A stretch of DNA of 64,000 bases from Candidatus Sericytochromatia bacterium S15B-MN24 CBMW_12 (lineage in GTDB: Bacteria > Cyanobacteriota > Sericytochromatia > S15B-MN24 > UBA4093). Below the pieces are notes generated by a model. The model had not been told where the DNA came from. It was given only the letters and a program-made list of their open reading frames with translations, and did no database searches. Position numbers and translations under genes: made by a program. Shown here piece after piece: positions 17,267 to 25,580 of this stretch; position 1 is the stretch's first letter, and every line of letters begins with the position of its first letter. The stretch lies in contig DAZV01000051.1 of the NCBI GenBank assembly GCA_002083825.1, forward strand, positions 46,627-110,626, written 5' to 3'.

Positions 17267-17911
17267 ATGAACGTCGATTCCCCCCTTGCCACCGCCGACG
17301 CCATCGCCAAGAACCGCGTGATCGGCGTCATTCGCGCCAAGGATGCCTCCGAAGCCATCTGGGCGGCGGAAACCACCCTCGCGGGAGGTCTCCCCCTGGT
17401 GGAAATCACCCTGACCACCCCGGGAGCCTACGAGGCCATCACCCGGCTGCGCGAGAACCCGGAATTGACCGTCGGAGCAGGCACCGTGCTCGACGAAGCC
17501 ATGGCCCGTCAGGCCATCAAGGCCGGCGCCCAGTTCCTGGTCTCTCCTCACACCGATCCCGCCATCATCCGCCTCTGCCGCGACTGGGGAGTGCTGGTCG
17601 TGGCAGGCGCCGCCACGCCGTCCGAGGCCCTCAACGCCTCCCGCCTGGGCGCGGAAATCGTCAAGATCTTTCCAGCCGAGAGCCTCGGCGGACCCCGCTT
17701 CCTGAAGCTATTGCTCGATCCCTTGCCCTGGCTCAAGCTCATGCCCACCGGCGGGGTCTCCCTCGACACCCTCGGCGCCTACTTCGAGGCGGGAGCTCAC
17801 GCGGTCGGCGTCGCGAGCGTGCTCTACGAAAAGGAGACCATGCGGCGTCGAGACGAGGATGCGCTTCTCAAGCAGGTCCATGACTTGCTCGATCGAATAC
17901 CTCGACCCTGA
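17267..17911 (+). CDS. eda: KDPG/KHG aldolase
   Basis: This enzyme cleaves 2-keto-3-deoxy-6-phosphogluconate (or a related keto acid) to pyruvate and an aldehyde, the last Entner-Doudoroff step. The 214-residue length is typical. The fold shows GVIRAKDASEA, the catalytic Glu in PLVEIT, VGAGTVLDE, the Schiff-base Lys in IVKIFPAE, and the phosphate-loop GGVSLD. The ATG at 17267 has AAAGGAG 6 nt upstream. It leads an apparent operon with an MBL hydrolase and an FAH-family enzyme, which suggests sugar-acid catabolism. No edd is nearby. Confidence 0.93.
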   Translation: MNVDSPLATADAIAKNRVIGVIRAKDASEAIWAAETTLAGGLPLVEITLTTPGAYEAITRLRENPELTVGAGTVLDEAMARQAIKAGAQFLVSPHTDPAIIRLCRDWGVLVVAGAATPSEALNASRLGAEIVKIFPAESLGGPRFLKLLLDPLPWLKLMPTGGVSLDTLGAYFEAGAHAVGVASVLYEKETMRRRDEDALLKQVHDLLDRIPRP

Positions 17912-17953
17912 CCCGCGAATCCCGCAACGTCCATCCAATCGACAGGAGGCCCC

Positions 17954-18811
17954 ATGCAACTCGGTGACTTCACCCTCCGATGGTTCAGCGACGGCATCTA
18001 CAAGCTAGACGGCGGAGCCATGTTCGGCGTGGTCCCCAAGGTCGTCTGGACCCGGAAGTACCCCGTCGACGAAGACAATTTCATTCCCCTGGCCCTCAAC
18101 GCCGTGCTCATCGAGACGCCGCAGGCCAAGATCCTCATCGACACGGGCTACGGCACCAAGCTCACTCCCAAGCAGGTCGCGATGTTCCGCCTCGAGCGAC
18201 CGCCCACTCTCCTGGAATCCCTGGCGGCGGGAGGAGTTCACCCCGAGGACATCGACTTCGTCGTCTACAGCCACATGCACCACGATCATGCCTCCGGGGC
18301 CACCCAACGCGATGCGTCAGGCGCGGTTCGCCCCACCTTTCCCCGCGCCAAGCACGTCATGCAGCGCCTCGAATGGGAAGAAGCCAAGAACCCCAACATC
18401 CGCTCCGCTCACGCCTACTGGGAAGAAAACTGGGCGGTGCTCGAAGCGGATGGACTCCTCATGCCGGTGGATGGCGACGTCGAACTGGTGGAAGGCGTCC
18501 GGCTCATCCCGACCGGGGGGCACACGCGGGGCCACCAGGCGGTCCTCGTCAGCTCGCAAGGGCAGACCGCCATGCACATGGGCGATCTGCTGCCGACCCA
18601 TGCCCACATCAACCCGCTCTGGGTCATGGCCTACGACGACTACCCGATGGACTCGATAGCCGCCAAGGAGAAGTGGATCGGCCGGGCCAAGGCCGAGGGT
18701 TGGTGGCTTACCCTCTACCACGACCCTGAAATCCTCGCCGGCATCTGGAACACCGAAGGCAAGATGATTCAGGCCATCAGGGCAGACGACGCCCTGGCGG
18801 CGGAAGGTTAA
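17954..18811 (+). CDS. MBL-fold metallo-hydrolase (lactonase-like)
   Basis: The 285-residue cytoplasmic protein has the metallo-beta-lactamase zinc signature SHMHHDH, then GGHTRGH, the bridging Asp in MHMGD, and a late His in LYHDP. The overall layout (LNAVLIETPQAKILIDTGYG) resembles lactonases such as AHL or sugar lactonases. Placed between eda and an FAH-family gene, it may open a sugar-acid lactone, which is an inference from context. An AGGAGG site precedes the ATG, 42 nt after eda. Confidence 0.87.
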   Translation: MQLGDFTLRWFSDGIYKLDGGAMFGVVPKVVWTRKYPVDEDNFIPLALNAVLIETPQAKILIDTGYGTKLTPKQVAMFRLERPPTLLESLAAGGVHPEDIDFVVYSHMHHDHASGATQRDASGAVRPTFPRAKHVMQRLEWEEAKNPNIRSAHAYWEENWAVLEADGLLMPVDGDVELVEGVRLIPTGGHTRGHQAVLVSSQGQTAMHMGDLLPTHAHINPLWVMAYDDYPMDSIAAKEKWIGRAKAEGWWLTLYHDPEILAGIWNTEGKMIQAIRADDALAAEG

Positions 18812-18816
18812 TCGTC

Positions 18817-19566
18817 ATGCGCTTCGTACGCTTCGAGGTCCAGGGTCGGGTCGCCTTCGGCGAACTCGACGGGGAACGGGTCTTCACCTTGGCAGGCGAT
18901 CGCTTCGGACGCTGGCAAAGAACCGAAGCCAGCTTTCCTCTCGCCGGAGTCCGGTTGCTCGCACCATGCCAACCGGGCAAGATCCTGGCGGTCGGGCTCA
19001 ACTACCGCTCCCATCTCCAGGGACGCCCCGCACCGTCCAAACCTGAGCTCTTCTGGAAGCCGTCCTCGGCCGTGATCGGCCCTGACGAGGCGATCGTTCT
19101 TCCCAGCGACGCTCAGGACACCCATCCGGAAGGCGAACTCGTCGTCGTGATCGGTCAGCGTGCCAGCCACGTCTCCCCCAAGGATGCAGCGGCGTGCATC
19201 CTCGGCTATACCTGTGGGAACGACGTGAGCGATAGAGCGTGGCAACAGGGCGATCGCCAATGGTGGCGAGCCAAGGGCTGCGATACCTTCGCCCCGCTCG
19301 GCCCCTGGATCGAAACCGAATTCGACCCCGACACCGCCATGATCGCCACCCGGATCAACGGCGAAACGGTCCAGGAGGGCCGCATCGACGAGTTGATCTT
19401 CGGAATTCCGGAGATCATCTCCTTCACCAGTCGCTACGTCACGCTGGAGCCAGGCGACGTGATCTACACGGGCACGCCCGGTCATACGCGAGCGATGAGC
19501 CCGGGCGATCGCATCTCCGTGGAAATCTCGGGACTGGGATTGCTCGAGAATTCGGTGATGGGCTAA
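18817..19566 (+). CDS. Fumarylacetoacetate hydrolase-family enzyme
   Basis: The 249-residue protein has the FAH fold signatures: metal ligands in HPEGELVVVIG, then GNDVSDRAWQ, KGCDTFAPLGP and VIYTGTPG. The family includes hydrolases, decarboxylases and 2-keto-3-deoxy-acid dehydratases acting on keto acids. It begins 5 nt after the MBL gene, so both are probably co-translated with eda. The best guess is a keto-acid or deoxy-keto-acid step feeding the aldolase; the exact substrate cannot be read from sequence. Confidence 0.9.
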   Translation: MRFVRFEVQGRVAFGELDGERVFTLAGDRFGRWQRTEASFPLAGVRLLAPCQPGKILAVGLNYRSHLQGRPAPSKPELFWKPSSAVIGPDEAIVLPSDAQDTHPEGELVVVIGQRASHVSPKDAAACILGYTCGNDVSDRAWQQGDRQWWRAKGCDTFAPLGPWIETEFDPDTAMIATRINGETVQEGRIDELIFGIPEIISFTSRYVTLEPGDVIYTGTPGHTRAMSPGDRISVEISGLGLLENSVMG

Positions 19567-19586
19567 GTCGCTCGATCGAAGCGGTC

Positions 19587-20588
19587 TTAGTGGGCGCTCT
19601 CGGGATGGGAATTCGCGGGATGGGCAGGCTCGGGATGGGCGCTCTCGGGTGGGGTGCCCTTGGGCGTCCAATAGCTTTCGTCGAAAGGAGCGGCATGCCC
19701 CACGCCCTTCCCGCCGGGCGTATGAAGGGCCAGATATCCCGAAGTAAGCTCCACCGAGTTCTTCACGAGCCGGCGATGCATCTCTAAATACCCCCCCGCC
19801 TGCTCCACGCCCGGAAGCGCGTCCGCCTGGGATTGGCGCGTGACGATCTGACCCACCGAGACGTAGCGTCCGGCGGGAACGACGACCCCGATGACGGCAG
19901 CCCGAGGGGCAATGACCGACCCCTTTCCGATCCGGGCATGCTGAACCAAGGCCTGCATGCCCACGTAGACATCCTCTTCCAGGGCCGAGGGACCATGTAC
20001 CTGCGCTTGAGCATCAATCGAGACGCGGCGCCCCAGGAAAACCGAGAATGACTGACCATTGACGAGGACCTGATTCTTCAAGGAAGGCTTGCCGTGATCC
20101 TCGGTGGGCTCGCCCTGAATCACGGCACCGGGTTGAATGTTGGATTCGTCCTGGATCCGGATGTTCTGCCCGACATCGGCCCGAATCGTCGCGCTGGGGG
20201 CCACCAGGACCTTGGCGCCGATGTTCACGAAGCCCACGAGGGTGGCCTGAGGGTGAATATAGGCCGTCTCGGCCACCGCCGGGCGCTCGGTGGTCATGTT
20301 GAAGGACGTCAGAGCGTTGGGGCCCGTCGTGAAGTCTGCCAGCCCCGGTGGATTGAACGCCTTGCCATGCTCCTGGCCGGCTGCGGATGGCGCTTCGACC
20401 ACCACGCGCTGCGGCATCGTGAAGCGGATTCCCAGGTAGGCCGTCAGGGCCGATCCGCCCGCGACGATGAGCAGCAACAGTACGGGCGTGGGATTGACCC
20501 TGGGGATCGGCAGCTTCGGCAGCCGGGATTTCTTGGCCGGAGCCGCTAGATCCTCATCAGGGGTCGGGAGCAACTCTTCGGCAGCCAT
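19587..20588 (-). CDS. Membrane-anchored gamma-carbonic anhydrase-like protein, active site degenerate
   Basis: The 333-residue product has a cytoplasmic N-terminus, one membrane helix (about 36-55) and a left-handed hexapeptide beta-helix closely following Methanosarcina Cam (ADVGQN, ESNIQPGAV, QVHGPSALEEDVYVGMQAL). Against Cam as I recall it, zinc ligand His122 is kept (His198) but His81 is Gln158 and His117 is Ala193. Catalytic Glu62 is Val139 and shuttle Glu84 is Pro161. The tail is a His/Pro repeat (PESAH, PEPAH). It is probably a scaffold or binding protein rather than an enzyme. The ATG at 20588 is preferred (AAGGAT about 8 nt upstream) over a GTG at 20603. Confidence 0.82.
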   Translation of the reverse strand: MAAEELLPTPDEDLAAPAKKSRLPKLPIPRVNPTPVLLLLIVAGGSALTAYLGIRFTMPQRVVVEAPSAAGQEHGKAFNPPGLADFTTGPNALTSFNMTTERPAVAETAYIHPQATLVGFVNIGAKVLVAPSATIRADVGQNIRIQDESNIQPGAVIQGEPTEDHGKPSLKNQVLVNGQSFSVFLGRRVSIDAQAQVHGPSALEEDVYVGMQALVQHARIGKGSVIAPRAAVIGVVVPAGRYVSVGQIVTRQSQADALPGVEQAGGYLEMHRRLVKNSVELTSGYLALHTPGGKGVGHAAPFDESYWTPKGTPPESAHPEPAHPANSHPESAH

Positions 20589-20820
20589 TTCACTATCCTT
20601 CACGTTTCAAGGTCTTCCCGGACGCCTCGACGTTCCGGGGTATCGGCAATTCGGACGCTCGCCTCGGGTATTTTCCCCGCAACCTCATCGTTCTACACCT
20701 AGAGCGACCGCTCGGTCAGACAAACGGGAAATAGTTCGCGTCCCGGCCGACAGTGGACGCTGAGTTGGCGAGGGTGGCATAATAGGGGCGTTCCCGCTGT
20801 TCCAAGAGGAGAAACTCCGC

Positions 20821-21384
20821 ATGAAGGCAATGCCCCTCCTTCTGACGCTCGCAACCCTAACCGTTTCGCCGTTCGCCTTCGAGGCGTCCGCGCAGGCCAG
20901 CACCGCGGCCGTCCTCAAGCAGGTCGAGCAGGCTGCTGGCCACAAGGTCGTGGCGGGCTCGACGGTCAACTTCACCACCTCCAAGGGCAAGTTCAGCGTC
21001 GTGCTCTTCCCCAAGGAAGCGCCCAAGACGGTGGCGAACTTCGAGAAGTTGGTGAAGTCCAAGTTCTATGACGGCCTGACCTTCCACCGGGTCATCCCGG
21101 GCTTCGTGGCCCAGGGCGGAGATCCCGACGGAAATGGCGGCGGGGGCCCCGGCTGGAGCATTCCAGATGAACTGGATAGCACGATCAAGCACCTCGACGG
21201 CAGCCTCGCCATGGCCAAGTCCTCCATCCCCAACAGTGCCGGAAGCCAGTTTTACTTCTGTTTGGGTGCCCAGCCGAATCTCGACGCGGGATATACGGTC
21301 TTCGGACAGGTCGTCAAGGGCCTTGACGTGGTCAAGACGCTGAGCGTGGGCGACAAGATGCTCAAGGTTCAGATCGCGAAGTAA
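20821..21384 (+). CDS. Secreted cyclophilin-type peptidyl-prolyl isomerase
   Basis: This should speed proline isomerisation of exported proteins in the periplasm. The 187-residue product has a signal peptide (LLTLATLTVSPFAFEASA) and a compact bacterial cyclophilin domain. The active-site motif FHRVIPGFVAQGGD is intact, as are GSQFYFCLG and FGQVVKGLDVV. An AGGAG site precedes the ATG. A possible promoter (TGGACG, 18 nt, CATAAT at 20778-20783) lies upstream, and a strong hairpin follows. The degenerate homologue near obg makes a useful comparison. Confidence 0.95.
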   Translation: MKAMPLLLTLATLTVSPFAFEASAQASTAAVLKQVEQAAGHKVVAGSTVNFTTSKGKFSVVLFPKEAPKTVANFEKLVKSKFYDGLTFHRVIPGFVAQGGDPDGNGGGGPGWSIPDELDSTIKHLDGSLAMAKSSIPNSAGSQFYFCLGAQPNLDAGYTVFGQVVKGLDVVKTLSVGDKMLKVQIAK

Positions 21385-21393
21385 ACGATCTAA

Positions 21394-21432
21394 AAAGGCG
21401 AGGTCCCGGCAATCGGCCAGGACCTCGCCTTT
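21394..21432 (+). terminator. Bidirectional terminator
   Basis: A 13-bp perfect stem (21394-21406 and 21420-21432) whose arms begin AAA and end TTT gives a U-tract on both strands. It separates the cyclophilin gene from the converging small ORF. Confidence 0.8.
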
Positions 21433-21443
21433 AAATTTGAAAA

Positions 21444-21635
21444 TCAGGCCTTGAAGAAACCCCGGACCACGCCCAGGGCCGTCTGGATGCGGCTCGACTT
21501 GCGCAAGGGCGCGGGCGCCGCCAAGAGGCGCCCGGTCATCCCCGAGAGCTCCGCGGGACTCAGCGGGCGGGTATAGGCGAACGTGATCGGACGGACGCGG
21601 ACGACCTGATGGCGGCTCTGAAGACGTTCAATCAC
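21444..21635 (-). CDS. Small basic protein, hypothetical
   Basis: The frame encodes about 63 residues from a GTG (VIERLQSRHQVV...) to VVRGFFKA. The product is basic with no signal peptide, membrane helix or known motif. Support is modest: a GGGGGAA stretch 6 nt upstream, a TATAAT box on the same strand (21693-21688), and a bidirectional terminator right after the stop. The frame is open much further upstream, but that part runs antisense to the lipid-kinase gene. Confidence 0.5.
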   Translation of the reverse strand: MIERLQSRHQVVRVRPITFAYTRPLSPAELSGMTGRLLAAPAPLRKSSRIQTALGVVRGFFKA

Positions 21636-21833
21636 GACGATTCCCCCGGGGTCAACCCCCTGCTGTGTAAGCCTTAACCGTAACTTAATTATAGCCCATT
21701 CGGGGAAAACCTTGCGTGAAAACCAAAAGTATTTCACGAAATCGTCCGGCGGGTATGATGCTAGCGCGTGGACGTGGGCGACGAGCTGCCGGAATGTCGT
21801 CCAACCTGGGTTGCGAGCGGCAGTCCCTCGCGC

Positions 21834-22781
21834 ATGACGTATGGAGCGAAATCGAACCCTGTGAATGCTTTCTTCGTCGTCAATCCCCGTTCGGCCGATG
21901 GCACGACGGGCACCCATTGGCCTCGCCTGTCTCGCTTGATCGAAAAGGCAGGCCTGCGGGGGGAGGTTCGATTCACCGAGGGGCCTGACCATGCGACCCA
22001 GTTGGTGCGCGAGGCGCTGGCTGTCGGGCATCGCCTCGTCGTGGCGGTGGGCGGCGATGGAACGGTCAACGAGGTCATCAACGGCTTCTTCGATCCCATG
22101 GGCAGCGCGGTGAATGCCGAGGCGGAGCTCGGCCTTCTCGGTCGAGGTACGGGCTGCGACTTCATCCGGAGTCTCGGCATTCCCAAGCGGGAGGATCTCG
22201 CTCTGGCAAGGATCGCGGCGGGCTCCAGCCGAACGATCGACGTCGGGTGCGTGACGTACGTGGACGGCTCGGGGGCGGAGCGGATCCGGTACTTCGGCAA
22301 CATCGCGGAAGCGGGGCTCGGCGGGGCGGTGGTGGAGCGGGTCAACCGCAGTTCAAAGCGCTTTGGGGGTTTCGCGACCTTTCTCATGGGGACGCTCGTG
22401 ACGCTTGCTACTTACGAGAGCAGCGCGATCACCCTTCAAATCGACGAGCAAGAACCTGAGTCTCTCGTCGCGTCCAACCTCATCGTGGGAAACGGGCGCT
22501 ACTTCGGAGGGGGGATGTGCATCCTGCCGACGGCCGAGCTTGAGGATGGCTACTTCGACGTCTTGATCATGGGGGATCTGAGCCGTCTGGAACGCTTCAG
22601 CAACATCGCCAAGGTGTATCGGGGCACGCACCTGGCGCATCGCAAGCTCCGTCACCTGCGGGCCCGTCGCGTCCGGGTGGAGTCGGCGCTGCCGCTGCGG
22701 CTGGATATCGATGGCGAGCAGCCCGGCTTCACGCCGGCGACGTTCACGATTCGTCCGGCGGCCCTGCGCATTCGCTGCTGA
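21834..22781 (+). CDS. Diacylglycerol/lipid kinase family protein
   Basis: This YegS/DgkB-type enzyme phosphorylates diacylglycerol or a related lipid at the inner membrane face. It carries FFVVNPRSADG, the nucleotide-binding GGDGTVNEVING, LLGRGTGCDF, and a C-terminal beta-sandwich with GNGRYFGGGM and DGYFDV. The start is uncertain. ATG 21834 has no clear ribosome site; GTG 21861 (MNAFFVVNP) fits the family N-terminus; GTG 21768 lies 8 nt after TATGAT (21754-21759) and could be leaderless. The product is 306-337 residues depending on start. Confidence 0.9.
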   Translation: MTYGAKSNPVNAFFVVNPRSADGTTGTHWPRLSRLIEKAGLRGEVRFTEGPDHATQLVREALAVGHRLVVAVGGDGTVNEVINGFFDPMGSAVNAEAELGLLGRGTGCDFIRSLGIPKREDLALARIAAGSSRTIDVGCVTYVDGSGAERIRYFGNIAEAGLGGAVVERVNRSSKRFGGFATFLMGTLVTLATYESSAITLQIDEQEPESLVASNLIVGNGRYFGGGMCILPTAELEDGYFDVLIMGDLSRLERFSNIAKVYRGTHLAHRKLRHLRARRVRVESALPLRLDIDGEQPGFTPATFTIRPAALRIRC

Positions 22782-22839
22782 TCGCCCCTCTTATGGGAAC
22801 GCCATTCCAGGCGCCGGGCCGTGCTTGGCAATCTCCCAC

Positions 22840-23622
22840 TCAGTCGAGCTTCGAGACCTCCACGTCGTCGAAGTTCACCATGTTACCGATGGATCGCAAG
22901 GCCATGGAGTGGGTTCGAAGGGGGTCGATTTCGGGAACTTGCAACGTGGCCTCGGGCTTTCCGTCGTAGGTGAGGACGAAGGTCTTCCGGGTGACGTCCA
23001 CGGTGCCGCCGACGCGCCGGACGTCTCCGGGGCGGGTCGAGAGCGACCGACTGTAGAGCCGCTTCCAACCCCGCCCGTTCATGGGTTGCCCCCCGTCGCA
23101 GTACCAGACCTGGAGATCGCGGGGAGTGTTGACGACCTCGAGATAATGGTCGGCATCCAGGTAATAGGGCTGAACGCCTTGATCTCCGGTCGGCGGAAGA
23201 TTGTATGGGCTGTCGATAGGCTGCTGTTTCACCTCGAAGCGGTAGCGCAAAGGTAGCTGGCCGTTAGGCCCGAAGTGCGAGCCGCGGTAACGGACGAGGG
23301 AAATCCAGGGCTCGCGGGCCTTCTGGGTTTGCCGGAGGACCTTGCCTTGAAGGGGGGGCACGTTGATGCTGGCAACCTCCCAGGTGCCGTCGAAGAGCCA
23401 GTCCGGCACTTTTTTTCCTTGGGCGATCATCTCGGCTCTCACGCCGACCCAGTCTTTGGGCATGTTGCCCAGGGCATCCTTTTCGAAGTCGAGTTTCAAG
23501 ATTCGGGGCGAGGGGGTGTCGGTGACTCCGGGAGGCGCGTCGCCCCCGCCCCCGCCCGGCGCGCTCGGGACGGTGCTACAGCCGATCAGCGAGCCGACTA
23601 GCAAATAGACCCCACGTCGCAT
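22840..23622 (-). CDS. Lipoprotein with concanavalin-like beta domain
   Basis: The 260-residue product has a lipoprotein signal with lipobox LIGC, a Gly/Pro-rich linker, and a beta-rich body. LDFEKDALGNMPKDW near the start and NFDDVEV at the end match the edges of LamG/DUF1080-like jelly-roll domains that bind glycans or act as structural modules. No catalytic residues can be assigned. An AAAGGAG site lies 8 nt before the ATG. Confidence 0.72.
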   Translation of the reverse strand: MRRGVYLLVGSLIGCSTVPSAPGGGGGDAPPGVTDTPSPRILKLDFEKDALGNMPKDWVGVRAEMIAQGKKVPDWLFDGTWEVASINVPPLQGKVLRQTQKAREPWISLVRYRGSHFGPNGQLPLRYRFEVKQQPIDSPYNLPPTGDQGVQPYYLDADHYLEVVNTPRDLQVWYCDGGQPMNGRGWKRLYSRSLSTRPGDVRRVGGTVDVTRKTFVLTYDGKPEATLQVPEIDPLRTHSMALRSIGNMVNFDDVEVSKLD

Positions 23623-23706
23623 GCGGAACTCCTTTCAGGGCGCGTTCTGGCAAGAGTCTAGCGTGGGCCAGGCGGGGCGAAGCTTGCCGAAAGCGCCGGT
23701 GGAATT

Positions 23707-23760
23707 CGACGGAAACGGCGAAGGGACGGCCAGTTGGCCGTCCCTTCGCCGTTTCCGTCG
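23707..23760 (-). terminator. 26-bp perfect hairpin after the mechanosensitive channel gene
   Basis: Arms 23707-23732 and 23735-23760 are perfectly complementary with a 2-nt centre, starting 3 nt past the stop of the minus-strand channel gene. There is no T-tract on either side. This is the longest hairpin in the window. Confidence 0.7.
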
Positions 23761-23762
23761 TT

Positions 23763-24692
23763 CTAGACGGGGGGTTGTCCCGGGCGTTTCTGGGTTTCGT
23801 CGAGGGCGCTACGGGTAGGCTCCTCGGACTCCATGCGGGTCAGCTTGACGCGGTGGCTGGGCTTGGTTCCGCCCACGGTGGCCATCCGTTCCAGGAAAAG
23901 GTGGTTTGGAACGAAGACCACGCCGGCATCCGTGGCGAGCTGGGTCGAGAGCCAGCCGATGCGTTGGACCGTTCCGTTGACGGCTCGGCCCTCGGCGTTC
24001 AGGCTGATGGTGTCGCCGCGGTCCAGGACTTGTCGGAGCTCGGTTGAGGCCATGAGGTCCTCGGCCTCATGGCGGAGTCCGAGTCCGAAGGCCAGGGCTG
24101 CGGCGAGGGCCACGGATCCCACCACGGCGGTGAAGAGGATCTGCACCAGTTCCGGGGCGATATTCAGCTGGGTCAGGGCCGCCAGGGCCGAGAAGACCAT
24201 GATGGCCCAGTACGCCACCTGCCCCAGCAGGTCGGAGGCCGCTAGGGGGGTGGTTTTGACCAGGTTGCCGATGAACGACGCCAGGAGCGCGCCCAGGGTC
24301 ACGATCAAGAGGGCGGCGATGACGTTGGGGATGTAGGCGATGATGGCCATGAGCGCGGCGGTGACCTGGGGCAGGTTGAGGGCGTCCGCCGCCACCACCA
24401 GGGTCACGAGAATCACCAACCACTTCACCAGCTGAGCGACCATGTTGCTGGCATCGAGGCGCAAGCCGGTCCGGGCGATCGCCTTGTCCACTCCGGCCTT
24501 CGCCATCCAGCGATCGAATTGAACGGCGTCGAGCCCCTTGTCCACCAAGGTCGCCAGCACGTTCGCGATGGCCCACCCCACCAGCACGACGATGATGGCG
24601 CCGAGCAGGTTGGGAACGAACCCCAAAATGCCGCTGAGCGCGGCCCCCACGGCGGCCCAGAGTGCCGCCCCCCATCCAGTCACGGTTTCCAT
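23763..24692 (-). CDS. Mechanosensitive ion channel family protein (CmpX/TM-helix type)
   Basis: The 309-residue membrane protein has about five helices. The repeated pattern FVPNLLGAIIVVLVGWAIAN and YIPNVIAALLIVTLGALLAS is typical of TM-helix repeat channels such as CmpX. A short MscS-like cytoplasmic beta segment follows (GDTISLNAEGRAVNGTVQRI, then GVVFVPN). It probably releases osmolytes or ions on membrane tension. The start at 24692 has GAGAGGAG upstream. It is the last gene of a minus-strand group with GlsB-like and YtxH-like genes. Confidence 0.87.
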   Translation of the reverse strand: METVTGWGAALWAAVGAALSGILGFVPNLLGAIIVVLVGWAIANVLATLVDKGLDAVQFDRWMAKAGVDKAIARTGLRLDASNMVAQLVKWLVILVTLVVAADALNLPQVTAALMAIIAYIPNVIAALLIVTLGALLASFIGNLVKTTPLAASDLLGQVAYWAIMVFSALAALTQLNIAPELVQILFTAVVGSVALAAALAFGLGLRHEAEDLMASTELRQVLDRGDTISLNAEGRAVNGTVQRIGWLSTQLATDAGVVFVPNHLFLERMATVGGTKPSHRVKLTRMESEEPTRSALDETQKRPGQPPV

Positions 24693-24712
24693 GGGCCCTC
24701 CTCTCAGGGGGT

Positions 24713-25006
24713 CTAGGGTATCTCGTCGCGTTCGCGCTCCAAGGAGGCGTCCGCCCACTTTTGCCCCTCTTCCGGCACCTCTCGCTTGCCCCGCTCGATC
24801 ACTTCCTGCGCCCGCTCCTGGGTGGAGCGGATGAGCTCCGTGGCCCGCATGCGGCTCTCCGCCAGCCGGTCCTGGGCGTCCGAGCGAAGGTCGTCCGCCC
24901 GGTTCCGCAACCGCCGGCGGGTCTCCCTTCCGGGCCCCGGAGCCAGCAGCAAGGCCGCCCCCGCCCCGATGAGCCCCCCCAGGAGCGTCGCGCCTATCCG
25001 GTTCAT
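24713..25006 (-). CDS. YtxH-domain stress protein
   Basis: The 97-residue product has an N-terminal Gly/Ala-rich membrane helix (GATLLGGLIGAGAALLLAPG) followed by a long, highly charged coiled helix (GRETRRRLRNRADDLR...). This is the architecture of YtxH general-stress proteins. The start at 25006 has GAGGTCGGG upstream; an ATG at 25063 is possible but adds a non-homologous stretch. It lies 20 nt before the channel gene and about 100 nt after the GlsB-like gene, all on the minus strand. Confidence 0.78.
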   Translation of the reverse strand: MNRIGATLLGGLIGAGAALLLAPGPGRETRRRLRNRADDLRSDAQDRLAESRMRATELIRSTQERAQEVIERGKREVPEEGQKWADASLERERDEIP

Positions 25007-25107
25007 CCCGACCTCACTCTCCGCGATCGCTCGACCGATCGCTTCTCGACCGCTCGCTGTCATCCCCCGCCCAAGAGCAGGAAGCAACGAGCGTGAGGGG
25101 ACCTGGG

Positions 25108-25377
25108 TCAATACCCCCGCGAACGCTGACCGGATATCAGGCTGAAAAGCCAGACGACGAGTGCCGCCCCGATGATCGAGGGAATAATGGCGAGCCCGCC
25201 GAGCGACGGCCCAACAGGCACGTTCAAGAGCCCGAACAGGTAGCCTCCCAATGCCGAGCCCACCAACCCGGCGATGATCGCCCCGACCCATCCCCCCGGA
25301 AGGGAACCCGGGGCCAGCGCGTCCCCGATGAAGCCGATGATAGCAGCCACCAAGAGCATCACGAGAAACCCTAACAC
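25108..25377 (-). CDS. GlsB/YeaQ/YmgE family membrane protein
   Basis: The 89-residue protein has three hydrophobic helices with the Gly-rich signature GGWVGAIIAGLVGSALGGYL and ends in a short basic tail. The family is linked to envelope or general stress, with unknown mechanism. The start is GTG at 25377, preceded by GAGGAGGTGAGG. It heads the minus-strand stress cluster with YtxH and the mechanosensitive channel. Confidence 0.88.
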   Translation of the reverse strand: MLGFLVMLLVAAIIGFIGDALAPGSLPGGWVGAIIAGLVGSALGGYLFGLLNVPVGPSLGGLAIIPSIIGAALVVWLFSLISGQRSRGY

Positions 25378-25580
25378 GTCCTCACCTCCTCTGACTGATG
25401 CGGGGCCCCCTGCCGAGTCTGACGCGGCAAGCCGCGACGTGATTCGCCTCCCCCGCGGCCCGGAGCCTCGAGGCTCGATAAGCCCACCTCAACGTGTAAC
25501 GAAACGTAACACGCTCCCGGGGAGGGTGCAACGCTTCGCTTGGCGGGCTGCGGCCCGGGAGGCCGGGCAGGAGTCGCCGA

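Noticed and set aside
25470..25515. Sigma-B-like promoter (GTTTCG, 14 nt, GGGCTT) before the GlsB-like gene
   Set aside because: It lies on the minus strand but more than 90 nt upstream, the match is partial, and there is no evidence of a sigma-B system here.
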